Notes: generated from the sequence alone by a model not told the origin. A stretch of 64,000 bases of DNA from Neoscytalidium dimidiatum (GCA_037367355.1 CM074704.1:496001-560000); one strand, 5' to 3'. Shown: positions 34,969-47,529, numbered from the stretch's first letter. Numbers and translations are program-made.

Positions 34969-37900
34969 GATGAGAAGGCGATATGGGAGGAAGGGAAGGT
35001 TGGTGGGCGGCAGAAGCGGACAGAGGTCGAACTAGAGGCCGAATTAAAACGAACAGCGGGTGAAGAACGGGACGTGCGCAGCATGTACATCTGAGCAACA
35101 ACGCACGGGCAGGGCTGGTGCTGACTATTACAGACGGTGGAGACAGGACCCTTCAGGGTCTGTACCATCGTGTTGACGCGTGGGGTCTGGAGATAAGCCG
35201 AGGCGGGTTTCATCATGGATTGGAGAGCACTCTGGCAGGCTCAAGGGTGAACTTCGGAGGTGGCACAAGATATCGAGGCTCTTGCTGTACGATCAGCCCG
35301 ATCAAGGGGGGCCCAGGCCGTCAGTCGAGCCGCCGTACTGCGGGTAGGGAATGGGAAGGCCTGGCTACGTGCGTGGCTGCCATGACTTTGGCGCTGGAAG
35401 CAATGTGGATGATTAACGAGCGGTACGGCCCACGGTGGACGGGAGCCTGCGCAGATCTTGCAAGTGGCCCGTCCGGGGATGAGGATTGGCTGGCTGCTCG
35501 ATACGAGGCAGCCACGGCGGACGAAGCGAGCGGCATAAGGCCGTCAGAGACGCTGGAGGACGACGATGGATCGTCGGGCGTTGGCAAAGGCGTTGGGTAG
35601 GGCGTGCGGTCGGCATACGACGGCCTACGATCCGCTCTTCCGACCGCCTAGGCGCCGCAGTTGCCGAGAGCCAAAGCCAGAACGGCCTCTGGCGTGCCCT
35701 CGTGCGTCCGCCTGTCGAGTCAGAAGGGCGGCGGTGGTTGGTCATCCAGCAGTCGGTCCGACCCTTGCGTGAACCAACCGAGTCCCACTGCTGTGCAAGA
35801 CCTCAACTCTCGAGTCAGCTTCCCAGCGTGCCTGGTAGACGACCCTCTCTCTGCATGGGCGGCCTCGAATCGCTCCATCCCGCCGGCTTCTGCCCCTTGC
35901 GTCTTCAAGCCTCTTCCGCCATCCACTCCACTCTCCCCACTTCAATTTGGCATTCTCGACGCGAAGTGCACGTCGCCAGAAAGCAGTCCTCCGTGCGGAA
36001 CGGCTGGACCTGCTGCATTATGTCAGTGAGCCTCATCCCTTTCGGCATCCTGGTTCGTAAGGAGGCTCCAGGTCCCGGAGCGGCTGAGACCCCGAATAGA
36101 GACAGGGTGAACAGCCTCCTCAAAACCACGCCAAGCGTAGATTCAGAAGGCTGGTAGCGAAATCACACGGAAGTTATTTCGTATTAGCTCTCAAGTCGCC
36201 ATCCAGCTCCAGAATTCCAATTAATCGCGTTGTTCCGTGGGCTGAGCCATCGTTGCCGCATCCGCGCCTAGCCGGAACGCAGCAGCTGGTGTTGCTCAGC
36301 CGTGTTGTAGAAACCAGGAGAACACTGGGTGAGAAATGATTGTTGTGTCAAGTTACTGCTTACCCCAGGCGTGGAGAGATTCCATACCGAAAGCTTATGC
36401 TGGTAATCGTTAGCTTGGTAGGAGCATCTCAAACCCAATTCGTGTGCTCCGCGTATCCGGCACCGAAGGATTCGATTCCTGGTAAGAAGCATCTCGGTTC
36501 CTTTGCAGCTCATCACACGCCTTGCCGTCGCGTAATCGCATGCGTATGTGGCTGGCCCGTGAACCTTGTTTGAGAGACGATGCGGCCCGCCATTCAGATT
36601 TACAACCCTGGTGTCCTGCATGAACCTGGGCCTGGGGGTTCCGCGAATCGGAAGCCTCGCAGAGAGAGTTGGTTCAGCGCATACGCTGCGAGCCGCTGTA
36701 ACTGAACACATGGCGATTCAGTTGCCCTGGCTAGGTCGGACGGTCCGCAACCGCAGCCGCTCAGCCTAGTAAACCAAGCAAGGTCAAAACCGCAGATCTC
36801 TCGTTTGGAAAATGTCCCAGCATTGGCCGACATCATGCCGGGAATCGCCGCAACCAAGGTTCAGTTTCTCCGGCCTAGTCGCAGTTACCCCGTAGTGGGC
36901 TGAGGGTGCGTATGAGCACAATTGAAGTGCTGTCTGGTCCTTGGTTCCGTAAGCCCGGTGGCAAATAACTCGGTAGCCGGCTGGTATCGTGTTTTGAGGG
37001 ATTTCCGTTAGACCTTAATCTCGACGCTGGAAAAAAAAAATTCTTGCGCGTTGGCGAAATTTAAATCAGAAATTACGATATTCGTGTTGGGGGACGTTGT
37101 GCTGGATGCTGGCGGCTTGTTGCTGGCGGCTTGTTGCTGTCTTCCGTGTCCGCAAGGGAGAGCCAGAGGGAAGATGAAACAGCAGTCCCATTTTCACAGA
37201 GGAGTTCCATTCTGCTGGAGACGAGTGTCGGGTGTGTCGGCTGCTTTCCGTCTGCTGTTCGTCGGCATGCCCGCTCAGAAGTGGGCTGTTATCCAGTTAC
37301 CCGGAACAATTCAATGTCGGACCAGCTCTCTTAGCTGCCTTAGCGGTGTCCGATGTGCAAAAGACGCAGAAGAATTCGGCAAAGCGAAGCAGGCATTTGA
37401 CTAGCCGCCACATACATAATACTGTGTGCTAAAAAAATTGGTGGATCTGCTTCCGCGCTTGGATGTTGCTTGAAAGTCTTGTGTACTCCACCTTAACGGT
37501 GTGATAGTGGCGGGCAATTGTACTCACCTCGGAAGTTATACGCGAGAACCCCAACAGCTTTGGTGTGAGCCATTTAACGTTTCGCGCTGTGAATCACACC
37601 TCTCTTCAGCCTTCATGCGTCCGTTGTCGTCAGTCTGTCGATGGATGCCGTGTACAGTCGGGCCGCTCGACAATTCGAAAGCCCCACGAGCGGGATCGGG
37701 CCATTGATTCGGCTGAGAATGTCGATAGCGGTGGACTCGTGCGGGACATGTCTAGACTGATGTCCCAGAATGTCTACGAAACTGTAAGGTTAAGCCGGGG
37801 GATTAACTGCGAAGCTTCTCTTGTCAGCTTAGGTCTCTCGGCATTGTTGACCGCATCTTTGACGAAGGGACGAAAATAAGCCGGCTCCGCGCTCGATATG

Positions 37901-39447
37901 GGCCACCCGGCACTCCCCTGAACAGTCAGGCCAACAATGTAGCTACGTCTCTGAAGGGCTGCTGAAGAAAAAACACACATATTATAGGACGGCTTCCGGG
38001 GCTTGTGAAGCTGCGGATTGAAGTCATTCGCTCTGTTGAGAAAATTAGAGTCATGCTTACCGAGTTCTTCAGCCATGAGTGATCGAGTGGGAGGATTTGC
38101 GCCTCACATTCAATTATTTCCTATACCCGTTGGGCTGCTGCAATAGACGTCCTGGATCTTTCATATGTTCTGGAGTCTCGATCGGTAACATCGCGCGATT
38201 CGTTAGTGAAGACATCCGTTGCGCTGAATCGTGAAGCCTTTTCTTTTTCGAACATCTCGGAGTTCTAAGGTGTCGATCGGTCTTGTTGACATTGTTCGCC
38301 CAGAGACTCGATTGGGCTGGTAGGGCCCTTTTTATTGTCCACGGGTGGTGGAGATCGAGGAACGGCCCGCTGCGAAATAGGTGGTTGGAATAGAGTTTAG
38401 TATGATACGGGGAAGAACGGCTTTGAAATCGCAATTAATCGTGTGATCGTGCAAGCAGTGGATCTTACCGATAACTAAATCCGATGGGAAAATGGGCAAT
38501 GGTATGCTCGTTTCTGATCTCCTCATCCACTCTTTGGCTCCACGCGGATGTCCCGACACGGACGTCATCAGAAATTGGCCCACTTGCGAAATCTTGATCA
38601 TGGCTCACATTTGGGTCTCCCCAATCACCTCTTGAGGCATGGAGACATTGACTATTTCTATTTTTTTCTTTAGTCGTTCCGGGCCGTTGTATCGTGGGCC
38701 GACGCACCGGTGCCGCCTTTACCGAAATTATTGCCGGGTCATTTCCGATCATCGTCTCTACCGAGCACAAGCTGAAACCGCCGATTGCTGCATCACAACG
38801 TGCTTTTTAAAGGTGGATATGCAGGAGTTGCATCGGCCGCGGAGATGATTGCCTCTCCTTTTTTTGTCGCTGGTTGCGAACGTAGACGCTGACAAATTCG
38901 ACTGTACATCAAAACCCACACCATTCGCTTGGTGCAGGTGACCAGGCAGAGCTCGACAAAGGTCTGACTCGCCGAGGCCAATGGCGCACGCCGCACGGAT
39001 GCACAGCCTGGAAGATGATGATCTAAAACACAGGCGCAGAAATCGCCGAGTCGCTGTAGAAGAAGATGAAGTGCGCATGGAAGATTAGTTATACATGTCG
39101 GATTTAAGTTTCGTGACGCGACGCTAGTGGGTTTGTGTTGACGTCACTGACCACATGGGGAGAGGATGTTCTTTTTGCTCGCAGGGGTTCCAGCGCGCTG
39201 GTGCGGTCCCATGTGCTGTGCTCGTTTGAGGAAGACCCCCACTCGGTGCTGTCTATCGTGAAGATGTCACAGGTACGCGTTGATTCGATGTGGAGAAGAT
39301 GTGCAATGCAAGAAGTTCCCATTGCCGTATAGCGAATGTACGGACACGAGGAGTCATCAACCTTTGAAATCTTGATGTAATTGAACCCGAACCTTGTTCA
39401 TTGCCAATTGATGATGATGTACCCCGTCTTGGGTAGTTGTGACCCAC
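34969..39447. other. Intergenic, 4.5 kb, no recognised gene
   Basis: The GC-rich part at 35.1-36.2 kb has open frames on both strands without family motifs, typical of composition. The rest is of mixed composition and also without motifs. An A-run lies near 37031-37039. A tRNA-like string near 36.41-36.49 kb was considered and rejected. Confidence 0.5.
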
Positions 39448-42141
39448 TTACCAGATATCCTCTTCTGCAGGTTTGAACAGGCCATTTTTCTTCTTCTCTT
39501 GTGTCCACTTCTCACACCACCCTTTCATCTTTTCTCTGCTCTTTGCACTTCCAACGTTCACCGTAGGGATGATCTTGTCGATTCTCAACGCGCAGCAAAA
39601 CATCGTCAATTCTCTGAAGCTGCTGTGCTCGCTATAGGGAACACCGAAACAGCTGGCACGTGACGTGCTTCCCCTCTGAGGTACGAGATCACGCATGCCA
39701 AAGTTGCTCTTCCAATTATTTGAGTGTAGAACCGTCTGCACAAGCGGCGAGTCTGTGAAACGCGAGTTCGGCGGGCGATAGTTCCAGCCGGTGGGACGAA
39801 AACCGACGGCGCGCGTGAACGTATCCCGGTAGTCCTTAAGGTAGTCATCAAGAGTCTCGGCGCGGATCTCGAAGAGAGGGGTCATGTGCACTTGGGCCTC
39901 ACGTGGATCACGGGTAAGACGGTCGTTCAACTCCAAGTCCTCGAGTGCTGCACAGACGCGCATTTTGCCCGGGGGTGCAAAAATCTTGCTGTCCATGGCT
40001 TTGGCGATGCCCAAACACATCCGTTCCTTGCCGATACTGTAGGTGCCGACGACTACCAGGAGCTTGCCACGCTCCTTTGTGCCCTTTGAAAGCTTCATGG
40101 CGTCCACGTCTTCATCGTCCTCCTCTTTGGCCGATTCGGAGGGCCTGCGAACAAAATTGACCATTCCTTTGCCTGCTCGTTCCCTCTTCATCTGTTCCCA
40201 CCCATCTGTTTCGTCCGCCCGAACTTTGTTAAGACTGACACACATGTCTGCGCAAGCCTTGATGACTTCTCCCTGGCTAGGAAAGGCGTACTTGGGATTG
40301 AGATATGTGGTGTCGAGATAGCAAACGTCGATCTTCTGCTGTCTGCTTTTGCCAGAAATTGCGTCAATGATATCTGGGCGAAGCAGAGGATGCTCAATAT
40401 GTGCACGACATGCTCGGAAATCACCGCAATGTAGCACCCGTTGTAGCTTTGGTTGCTTTCCTTTGCCAATGGACTTTTCAAAGAGGAAGAGCGAACTTCC
40501 AGGACAATGGTTTGCCGGGATCATAGTCACCTTCACCCCGTTGGTGCCTGGAACCTCCGTCTCCATCTCCCATTCTAGATCCACGACCCATTTAGGGTCG
40601 ACGCGGAGCTGCTGTCGGACAAGGTTGGCGGTGACCCGACTGCAGTAGATCGGACCATGATTCCAGCTCGCGGTGAGACCAATGTAGTGATCGCTGTGGA
40701 AGTGACTGAGGAAGTACGCTTCACATCCCTGAACGGCACCGTATCGAAACGCGTCCACACAGATGGAGAAGCCTGGAAGGATTTTGTAGAAAGGGCAAGT
40801 GCGCCGATATGCCGGTTTTCCGCGAGAAGCGTTCTCCGCCGCCGCTGCGTTTGCCCAGGCAGCATCTTCAGCATGTCCAGACATCAATCTAGCAAACGCA
40901 GACGAGGAACCTTCTTCAGCTGCTCCCAGTGTGAAGGGACTGGCCTGGCCAGGTTTTGCTGGTCTCGGTGGCCTTCGAAACCGCTTCGCACCGTCAATGG
41001 CGGTGATGGTGTCGCTGGGCTCCGTTTCCTTTACTTTCGTTACCGGAGTCGGCTTGCCGTCCAGGCAGTTGTTTACATGGATAGAGGCGTCTTGATCCGT
41101 GACTCCATCAAGACTTGCGTTGCAGATCGGGCATACTGGCGCATCGAAGACCAGTGCTGTTGCATCTTCTTCAGTTCCACGATGCACCTTCTCAGTGTCT
41201 TCCGTCCCCGGTTCAGCGTAACCCGAGTCTGGCCCGAGCTCTCCCTCTACTAACATCCACCGTCGCTCCTCATCCCCAAACTCCTCATCACCTTCAAGCT
41301 CGTCCCATTCGCCGAGTCCTTCGAAATCGTCGAATCCTTCATCTCCGAAAAAGCTAGTGGGTTCTCGTTTTAGTCGGGGGACGCCAGGCGTCTCAGAATC
41401 AGACTCTTCACCAACCTCTTCTTCAGCTGTACGGTAAGGAACCGGTACTGAATCCGTACTACTCGTCTCATTGACCCGCAGACTAGGCTGGATAGACGAC
41501 TTCTTAGGCAGTTCCTCATCCTCTTCGCTATCCGAGTCATCGAGGAACGGACCTGACGGGCGCTTGGATGCAGCGGACAGTTTCGCACTACCGGAGGGCG
41601 GAGGAAAGCGCGGTTCCCTGTGATCGACAGGATCAGGGCTTAGCCTTCTTTTCTTGACACTGCCACCATTTTCGTTGAAGCGCAAGCCTTCAGATGCATC
41701 TTCGCTCAAGGGCTCCTCATGGTCCCATCCAACGGCTTCATCGGTATCCTTTTCCTGCGTATTGACCCTAACAGAGCCCTTGCTCTCTAGAAAGAGACCA
41801 GGCTCAATGTTTTGAGGACTATCGGATTTCTTGAAGAAACTCAGAATACTCGCATTAGGCTGCGTTTTCGACTTGGACGTGATCGATTTTCCAGTACTTT
41901 TGCTGAAGTCGAGCCTCGTCTGCTTGGGCTTCGACTTCGTGGCGGGGCGCGGGGTGTGAGACGGCATTGGCTTTGAGGCCATTAGAGGTGAAATGCCGGA
42001 AACGGTTGCTGTGTTTAAGGCGAGAGCGGTGGAGACGGCGACGGAAGTGGATCGTGCGGGTGGCGACGGCGGACGACCGACGGAGGGAGCGATGCGGGCC
42101 GACGGCGGAAGATTTACGTTCTCGCGAGGGTTCCTAAACAT
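39448..42141 (-). CDS. PSO2: DNA interstrand-crosslink repair nuclease, Pso2/Snm1 family
   Basis: A metallo-beta-lactamase/beta-CASP 5' exonuclease acting on interstrand crosslinks in the nucleus. It is a single 897-aa exon. The N-terminus is disordered and basic with a PIP-box-like KQTRLDFSKS near residue 75. A UBZ-type zinc finger follows near residue 337 (CPICNASLDG, then a spaced His and Cys as IHVNNC). The catalytic domain has FSICVDAFRYG and the metal motif HFHSDHYIG near residue 480, then IPANHCPGSSLF and LHCGDFRACRAH. The DRMBL part carries LLVVVGTYSIGKERM and GVPYSEHSSFRELTMF with a metal-binding His. The C-terminus ends AEEDIW. The length and domain order fit fungal Pso2 proteins. 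An acidic Ser/Glu-rich linker precedes the zinc finger. Confidence 0.95.
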   Translation of the reverse strand: MFRNPRENVNLPPSARIAPSVGRPPSPPARSTSVAVSTALALNTATVSGISPLMASKPMPSHTPRPATKSKPKQTRLDFSKSTGKSITSKSKTQPNASILSFFKKSDSPQNIEPGLFLESKGSVRVNTQEKDTDEAVGWDHEEPLSEDASEGLRFNENGGSVKKRRLSPDPVDHREPRFPPPSGSAKLSAASKRPSGPFLDDSDSEEDEELPKKSSIQPSLRVNETSSTDSVPVPYRTAEEEVGEESDSETPGVPRLKREPTSFFGDEGFDDFEGLGEWDELEGDEEFGDEERRWMLVEGELGPDSGYAEPGTEDTEKVHRGTEEDATALVFDAPVCPICNASLDGVTDQDASIHVNNCLDGKPTPVTKVKETEPSDTITAIDGAKRFRRPPRPAKPGQASPFTLGAAEEGSSSAFARLMSGHAEDAAWANAAAAENASRGKPAYRRTCPFYKILPGFSICVDAFRYGAVQGCEAYFLSHFHSDHYIGLTASWNHGPIYCSRVTANLVRQQLRVDPKWVVDLEWEMETEVPGTNGVKVTMIPANHCPGSSLFLFEKSIGKGKQPKLQRVLHCGDFRACRAHIEHPLLRPDIIDAISGKSRQQKIDVCYLDTTYLNPKYAFPSQGEVIKACADMCVSLNKVRADETDGWEQMKRERAGKGMVNFVRRPSESAKEEDDEDVDAMKLSKGTKERGKLLVVVGTYSIGKERMCLGIAKAMDSKIFAPPGKMRVCAALEDLELNDRLTRDPREAQVHMTPLFEIRAETLDDYLKDYRDTFTRAVGFRPTGWNYRPPNSRFTDSPLVQTVLHSNNWKSNFGMRDLVPQRGSTSRASCFGVPYSEHSSFRELTMFCCALRIDKIIPTVNVGSAKSREKMKGWCEKWTQEKKKNGLFKPAEEDIW

Positions 42142-43915
42142 GCTATATGCATACCCAGTGCATTTCCGACAGAGAGAGCTGGCAATGGGGCGGTGGGATG
42201 GAGGTGGTTGAGACTGATGCGATGGCGAGATGGCGAGATGGCGGCCAGGAATGGAGAAGCAAACGCTCGGGCCAAGACGCGTCTAGCCGCCGCGCGGGAG
42301 CACGTGTCACGTCTTCGTACCTAAGGTAGCTGCTAGGTATCCAAATGCACTCTGGCTCCGCATGGAGGAAATCTTTGCTACCAACCGGCTCATCCTGCGC
42401 TTTCCTCAACGCCACTCCAAAAAGCCTACACTGGGCAGCTGAAATTATGCGATATCATACCCAGGCCTATTCAGATTCTCTCTTGCCACCATCGTCGCAC
42501 TTTCACGGTTGCCCTGCAGATCCACCCTTCGTTAATGTCGACAAAAATGTCAATCATTATGCGTCTTTCCGGCTAACAATGTCTCAATCTCGACCATCTT
42601 ATGCAGCAGTCGCCCCTTGCTGATTGGAATCTGCTTCCTCGTCAGACCCCAGTTTTGTAAGATGCCTAACTCTAAGCCACGTGACTGCAAAGTCTCATCA
42701 CCACTAAACTCATCGCGCTCAAGTTCAAGATCGTTCATGGTTTTTTTTTTTTTTTGTCATTTCATGCTCACACCGCGATTCAGAAATTTTTTATGCTCGG
42801 TCTTCCACTAGTAGTGCTCCTGCAACCACGCATTTGGCAGGTGAATCAACTGCTCAAAAACACGTTGCCGCTTTTTTCTTCGCTGAAGCTTGCAACAAAG
42901 CTTCGTTGGCAACTGTTTCTGATCAGATCATTTATCTATTCTTTTTTACTTTTGGTTTCTTTTCTTTTCTCTAGTGATATTCAACAGTCATTCGGAATCT
43001 TCTCTATTGCTACACCCGGTCATGGAAAACCCTTCCCCTGAAAGCATCTGCACTCGCGCTTTCGGATCCCTTCAACCTATCGTAGTACAATATGGACCGC
43101 CGAGGAGCGACCATTGGCCTGTGAAGCATAACATTGCACTTTGGCTTAGGTTCCTCTGCAGAATTGATTGCGACGCCTCTCGGGGCCAGGAAACATTTCC
43201 CGGTATTCTAACCAGCTCAAGACACGCATGCTATCCTCAACGCCGCAAGGCCCGAGCCGAAGCTAGCCCTCCGGTCCCAATCATCCACGATCGCAGGAGT
43301 CATGTGTAACAGTAACGTTCTTGTCACCCCACAAGAGACTTTAGTTGGTGGGTTCTGCCTAGCGGAATTTAGAGCAAATCCGTTCAAATCGGTCAGCACG
43401 ATGACAACCATCCCAACGCCGAGACCGTGGGTGCGACATTTCCCGACGATAATCGGGGAAAAGCACACGCTCTCGGCTGACTAGTTGTTCTCACCCGAAA
43501 TTGCACGGAATATCAACAGGTTTGCACGGACGCAAGAGGCATTTCGTCGTGAAGTGCCGAGGGAGACCTGTCCCGAGCAAGCAGGGCTGCGCGACAAGCC
43601 ATGGTGGCGTTTCCCAAGAAATGCTCCCGCGCTGGGCGTCGCCTTGTCCGCGCCACGGGCGGACCCAAGCGGATGGCTTGCATGGCAGCGGATGCAAGCT
43701 CCTCGTCATCGGAGCGGCGTGAGGGCTTGATTGTGCTGGGCACGGTCTTGGAAGCCCAGCCTTGTGGCACGCGCGATTCAGCTGCAGCAGATCTTCACGA
43801 TTACCGTGCAGCCTGGCCGTTGCGGTCGTCAGCTCGCAGCCTCAAAGCGTTGGTGAATGATGGGAAGGGAGTGTTTGGGAGGCATGGACGGATGTCTGGA
43901 CACGAGCAAGCACAA

Positions 43916-43923
43916 CACGTGGG
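43916..43923 (+). promoter_or_regulatory. CACGTGGG E-box, candidate phosphate-response site
   Basis: The octamer is the high-affinity site for Pho4-type bHLH regulators (NUC-1 in Neurospora). It lies 1.4 kb upstream of a permease of the phosphate/GIT1 group. One match at this distance may be chance. Confidence 0.25.
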
Positions 43924-44357
43924 GTTTCCCCGCGCTCGCAGTGGCCAGCCTCGCCCAACTCAAAGGCCAGCGTCCAAGGGCCTTTCGGCCGGCAGCCGGG
44001 ACGCCTCTTTCACCATGATGCTGTCCAGGCGCACGGCACACGGCATGTATTCGTCAGTGGGCGGGCTGCATCCCAGAGAGGGAGTCCCGGCTTCCAGGAT
44101 ATCTCAATGCCTCGTGCCGATGGGACGTTCCGCATCACCCACGCGGCATGAGAAACACGATGGACCCATTCCGTCGCGTGAGGTCTCGGATGAATGGTTC
44201 GAATGCGCGCAGCTTTCACTCTCCGGGCCAGTCAAACGCTCGGCGCGACGTCTGCGGCACAGCAGGACTGTGGGTACACAAACGGACCAGCAATATGCAT
44301 GATGGAGCATCTCCGTCTAAACCTGGATTCTAGCTGCGGGGGCCGAAGTTCATGCAC

Positions 44358-44413
44358 GGCTGATGGCTGATGGCTGATGGCTAATGGCAGATGGCAGATG
44401 GCTAGCAGACGGC
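44358..44413. repeat. Minisatellite of 7-bp units
   Basis: Eight consecutive 7-mers derived from GGCTGAT (three exact copies, then GGCTAAT, GGCAGAT twice, and two further diverged units). It is located about 1 kb upstream of the permease start. Confidence 0.85.
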
Positions 44414-45354
44414 AAGTCCGACGATACAACACCAAAAAGCATGGAGGGCGGGCTGTGTCGAGACACACGAAGCACAGCCGTACAGCTAGCAGCTCGTGGA
44501 GCGAGGGCGGCGCGTGAGTGGCAGGCGGGCGGATTGGGACTCTCGTGGGAGCTGGGAGGGCGTTGCATCAGAGGGTGGACGTCGATTCTTGGACCCTGCA
44601 GTGGCGCGGAGGCGAGCGGACCCCAGCTCGCGGCCGGCCAGGTCCGCAGCCAGTCGAGACCTCGACGCTGGCACGTTGCGCATTCGCGGGCGCTGATTGG
44701 CTCCGCGCATCTCGCAAACGCGGCGTTGAACATGGGCTCCGGCGATCAGATCCACCGAAAAAATCGAAGCTCCACCGCGCCTTCCCTTGGCCGCGGCGCT
44801 GACAAGCTCCCGCCAAAGGATTCCAAGCCGGCTTGGGCTGCCGCCCGCTCGCAAGGATGATTTTGTGGTCTCGCGGACGCCGGCCTGTCGTCGCGACGCT
44901 GTGCCTTATTAACTCGCCGTGCGCTGCCTCCTCGCTCAACATCCGACATCCTCTGCGCCGCCGGTCCCCTAGACCCTGACTCTCTTTGCCTGAGGCTCAA
45001 GAAGACTCCCTTGCGGATCTTCACAGCCCTGCGTTGTGCCTCACGCAGCCAATCATTCCTGCCCACCTTCCTCTTGGGCGCAGCCTCTCAGACAACGCCG
45101 AGCGCCCAGCTGCGGGCCCGCTTCCCCAGCTAGCCTTAACCTCGTCTGTCCACGTCAATTGGGGCGCCGCCGCTGCATAAACTTTTCACCGCCAAGCCTC
45201 AAGCCTCACTGCGAGCACGCTTCCGTTACGAGTAGGAGCTCACGCGACCTTTCTCCGGAATTAGTATTTTATCAACATCTCCCCGCACTGCTCCCTCCCG
45301 GCCCTCTGACAGCCTTCTCCTCCTCTCCTCCATTCTTTTATTTTCTCCTTCGCA

Positions 45355-47529
45355 ATGGCTGCTACCGAAAGCTCCCTGCGCGACTATGGCATCGCAGCCC
45401 CTCATGGTCCCAACATGGGCGGCGACCACGTCGCGACGAGGGATATCCACGAGATGAACCCCAACGAGAAGGGCGTCTTCGACTTCCTGCTGCACCCGGA
45501 CGACAGCTTCGATTCCTCCGGCAAGTACTGGGCCGACATGGGCATCATGGAACGCATGAGATTCGTCGCTAGCGTCGACAAGGCCGAGGTCAAGAAGGAG
45601 ACGCGCGAGTTCTGGACCATGTTCAAGACAAAGTCCGGCCGCTTCAACGGCGCCCTCGCCCCGGTCGGATGGCTTGTTGGCGCCTTCTCCCTGTTTGGTT
45701 ACTACTTTAAGAACTGCATCGTCCCAGGTATGGGACTGCTTTTGGAAGGGTGAGACCGTTCTTGGCACCACATCTTGGCTGCGACTAACCTGTTTCAGAT
45801 ATGTGCTTTTCTCCATTGGCAACGTCAGGCCGCTGCTCGAGGACACTTTTGGCTCATGCTGGAAGACCTACGAGATCTGCAACAAGACCTGGACGCAGGC
45901 CATTGACTACCTCGAGATTTGCGGCATTATTGTCGGCCAGATCCTCGTCGGCATCATCGGCGACTGGATCGGCCGTCGCTGGGGTCTGATTCAGGATGCC
46001 GTTATCATGTTCGTCGGTCTCCTCATGCTGACTGCTGCCTGGGGCGTCACCCAGAATGGCTGGGTCATCTGCTACGTCTGGGCTCTGTTCTTCTACGGCA
46101 TCGGTGTCGGTGGAGAGTACCCCATGACTGCCACCTCCGGTATGGAGGGCGCTGTTGGCTCCGGAAAGGTGTCCACCAGGGAAGACAGGCTGCACCGCGG
46201 CCGCAAGGTCACCAGCGCCTTTTTGATGCAGGGCTGGGGCCAGTTCCTCAACGTTGTCATCCTCATGGTCCTCCTTCGCATCACCCACGGCTACAGCGGC
46301 CCGCCATATGCCAAGTCCGACGCTCAGTGGACCTACCGCGTCTCTTTCTTCATCCCGGCCATCGGCACGCTGTGGCTCGTCTTCTACCGTGCCTACAAGA
46401 TGAAGTCAGCGGGAAAGCAGCTGGCCATCCAGAAGAAGAAGCAGAACGTCACCGGCTACGACACTCAGTCGCTCAAGCTCACCTTCTCCTACTTCGGTCC
46501 CCGTATCATTGCGACTGCCGGTGCCTGGTTCGCCAACGATGTCTTCTTCTACGGCAACAAGCTGTTCCAGAACCAGTTCATCAAGGTCATTACCACCAGC
46601 AAGGACGTCATGGTCACCTGGGAGTACAACCTGATCAACGTTGCCGTCTCTCTTGCCGGCTACTACCTCGCATCACTCCTCATTGACAACAAGCTTTGTA
46701 AGTACAGTTGCGCGGTTCTCGTCCGATGGGGACGCTAACGGGTGATATAGACGGCCGCAAGTGGATGATGATTGTCGGGTTCATGCTCGACTTTATCTTG
46801 TTCATCGTCCCCGCTTTTAACTACGAATACTACACGTCGCCCGAGCACATCCACGAGTTCCAGACCATGTACTTCCTGTCTTCGTTCTTCAACCAATTCG
46901 GGCCGAACTCCGTCACGTTCCTGGTCGCAGCCGAGGTGTTCCCCACACCCATCCGTGCCACGGCGCACGGCTTCTCTGCGGCGATGGGCAAGCTCGGCGC
47001 ACTGCTCGCCGCGGTGCTGTACAACTACATCGACACTCAGACCAAGTTCTACGTCGTCCCGTGGTTCGGCCTGGCCGGTGCTCTCCTGACCTGGCTCTTC
47101 CTGCCTGACACGACCGGTCTGGACCTCAAGGAACAGGAAAGGCGGTGGACGTACATCCGCGCCGGCCGCGAGCAGGACTACCACGGCATCGCCATCCACC
47201 CCAAGCACCTGTCGGTGTGGGAGCGCCTCCGTGGGGTCGGCAAGTACTACGACGCCGAGGCCGACTACAAACAGAGGGTGGAGGAGATGCGCGGCGACTG
47301 GGAGTCGTGGCAGCAGCGCAAGATGCAGGAGGAGGCCAAGGGCGGGTACGAAGTTGAGGACGACGAGTTCAGCGAGGAGATCTCGTCTTACTTCACGCGG
47401 ACAGCACGGTCGACGCCGATGCCGACGCCGCAGATCTCGACGTTGGAGAAGACCAAGGCGAGCGGCAGCCCCCGAGGGCCGGCAGCGGCGAGCGGGTCGG
47501 AGAGCGAGAACGAGAAGTTGGAAATATGA
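45355..47529 (+). CDS. MFS permease of the phosphate:H+ symporter / GIT1-like group
   Basis: Plasma-membrane importer, probably of inorganic phosphate or glycerophosphodiesters. 690 aa in three exons. The start MAATESSLRDYGI lies after a pyrimidine-rich leader. The first intron (45750-45798, GTGAGA...CTAACC...CAG) joins GMGLLLEG to YVLFSIGNVRP. The second (46698-46750, GTAAGT) joins IDNKL to YGRKWMMIVGF. Family features include DYLEICGIIVGQILVGIIGD, WIGRRWGLIQD in loop 2-3, GIGVGGEYPMTATSGMEG in helix 4, FFNQFGPNSVTFLVAAEVFP and PIRATAHGFSAAMGKLGA, and FLPDTTGLDLKEQERRW. The N-terminal cytosolic segment is long (about 100 residues before the first span) and the C-terminal tail is acidic and Ser-rich. 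Transport substrate cannot be fixed from sequence. Confidence 0.88.

Larger units (their letters stand above)
42142..45354. other. Divergent intergenic, 3.2 kb, between PSO2 and the phosphate/GIT1-like permease
   Basis: It holds both promoters. Features include GATGGCGA-type short repeats near 42219-42250, a CACGTG near 42301, a T-run at 42740-42755, a CACGTGGG at 43916-43923 and a 7-bp minisatellite (listed separately). A 233-codon plus-strand frame at 43601-44302 is Arg/Ser-rich, has no motifs and is overlapped by antisense frames, so it is not called. Confidence 0.5.

Noticed and set aside
36405..36495. tRNA-like string with a TAGCTTGGTAGGAGC D-arm look and a GGATTCGATTCC T-arm look
   Set aside because: The acceptor ends do not pair and no anticodon stem forms at normal spacing, so this is a chance resemblance.
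43601..44302. 233-codon plus-strand open frame
   Set aside because: Arg/Ser-rich composition, no motifs, no plausible domain, and similarly open antisense frames; it lies in a GC-rich promoter region.
45731..45749. GTATGG donor at 45728 for the first permease intron
   Set aside because: Using it shifts the next exon out of the transporter frame; the GTGAGA donor at 45750 keeps the frame.
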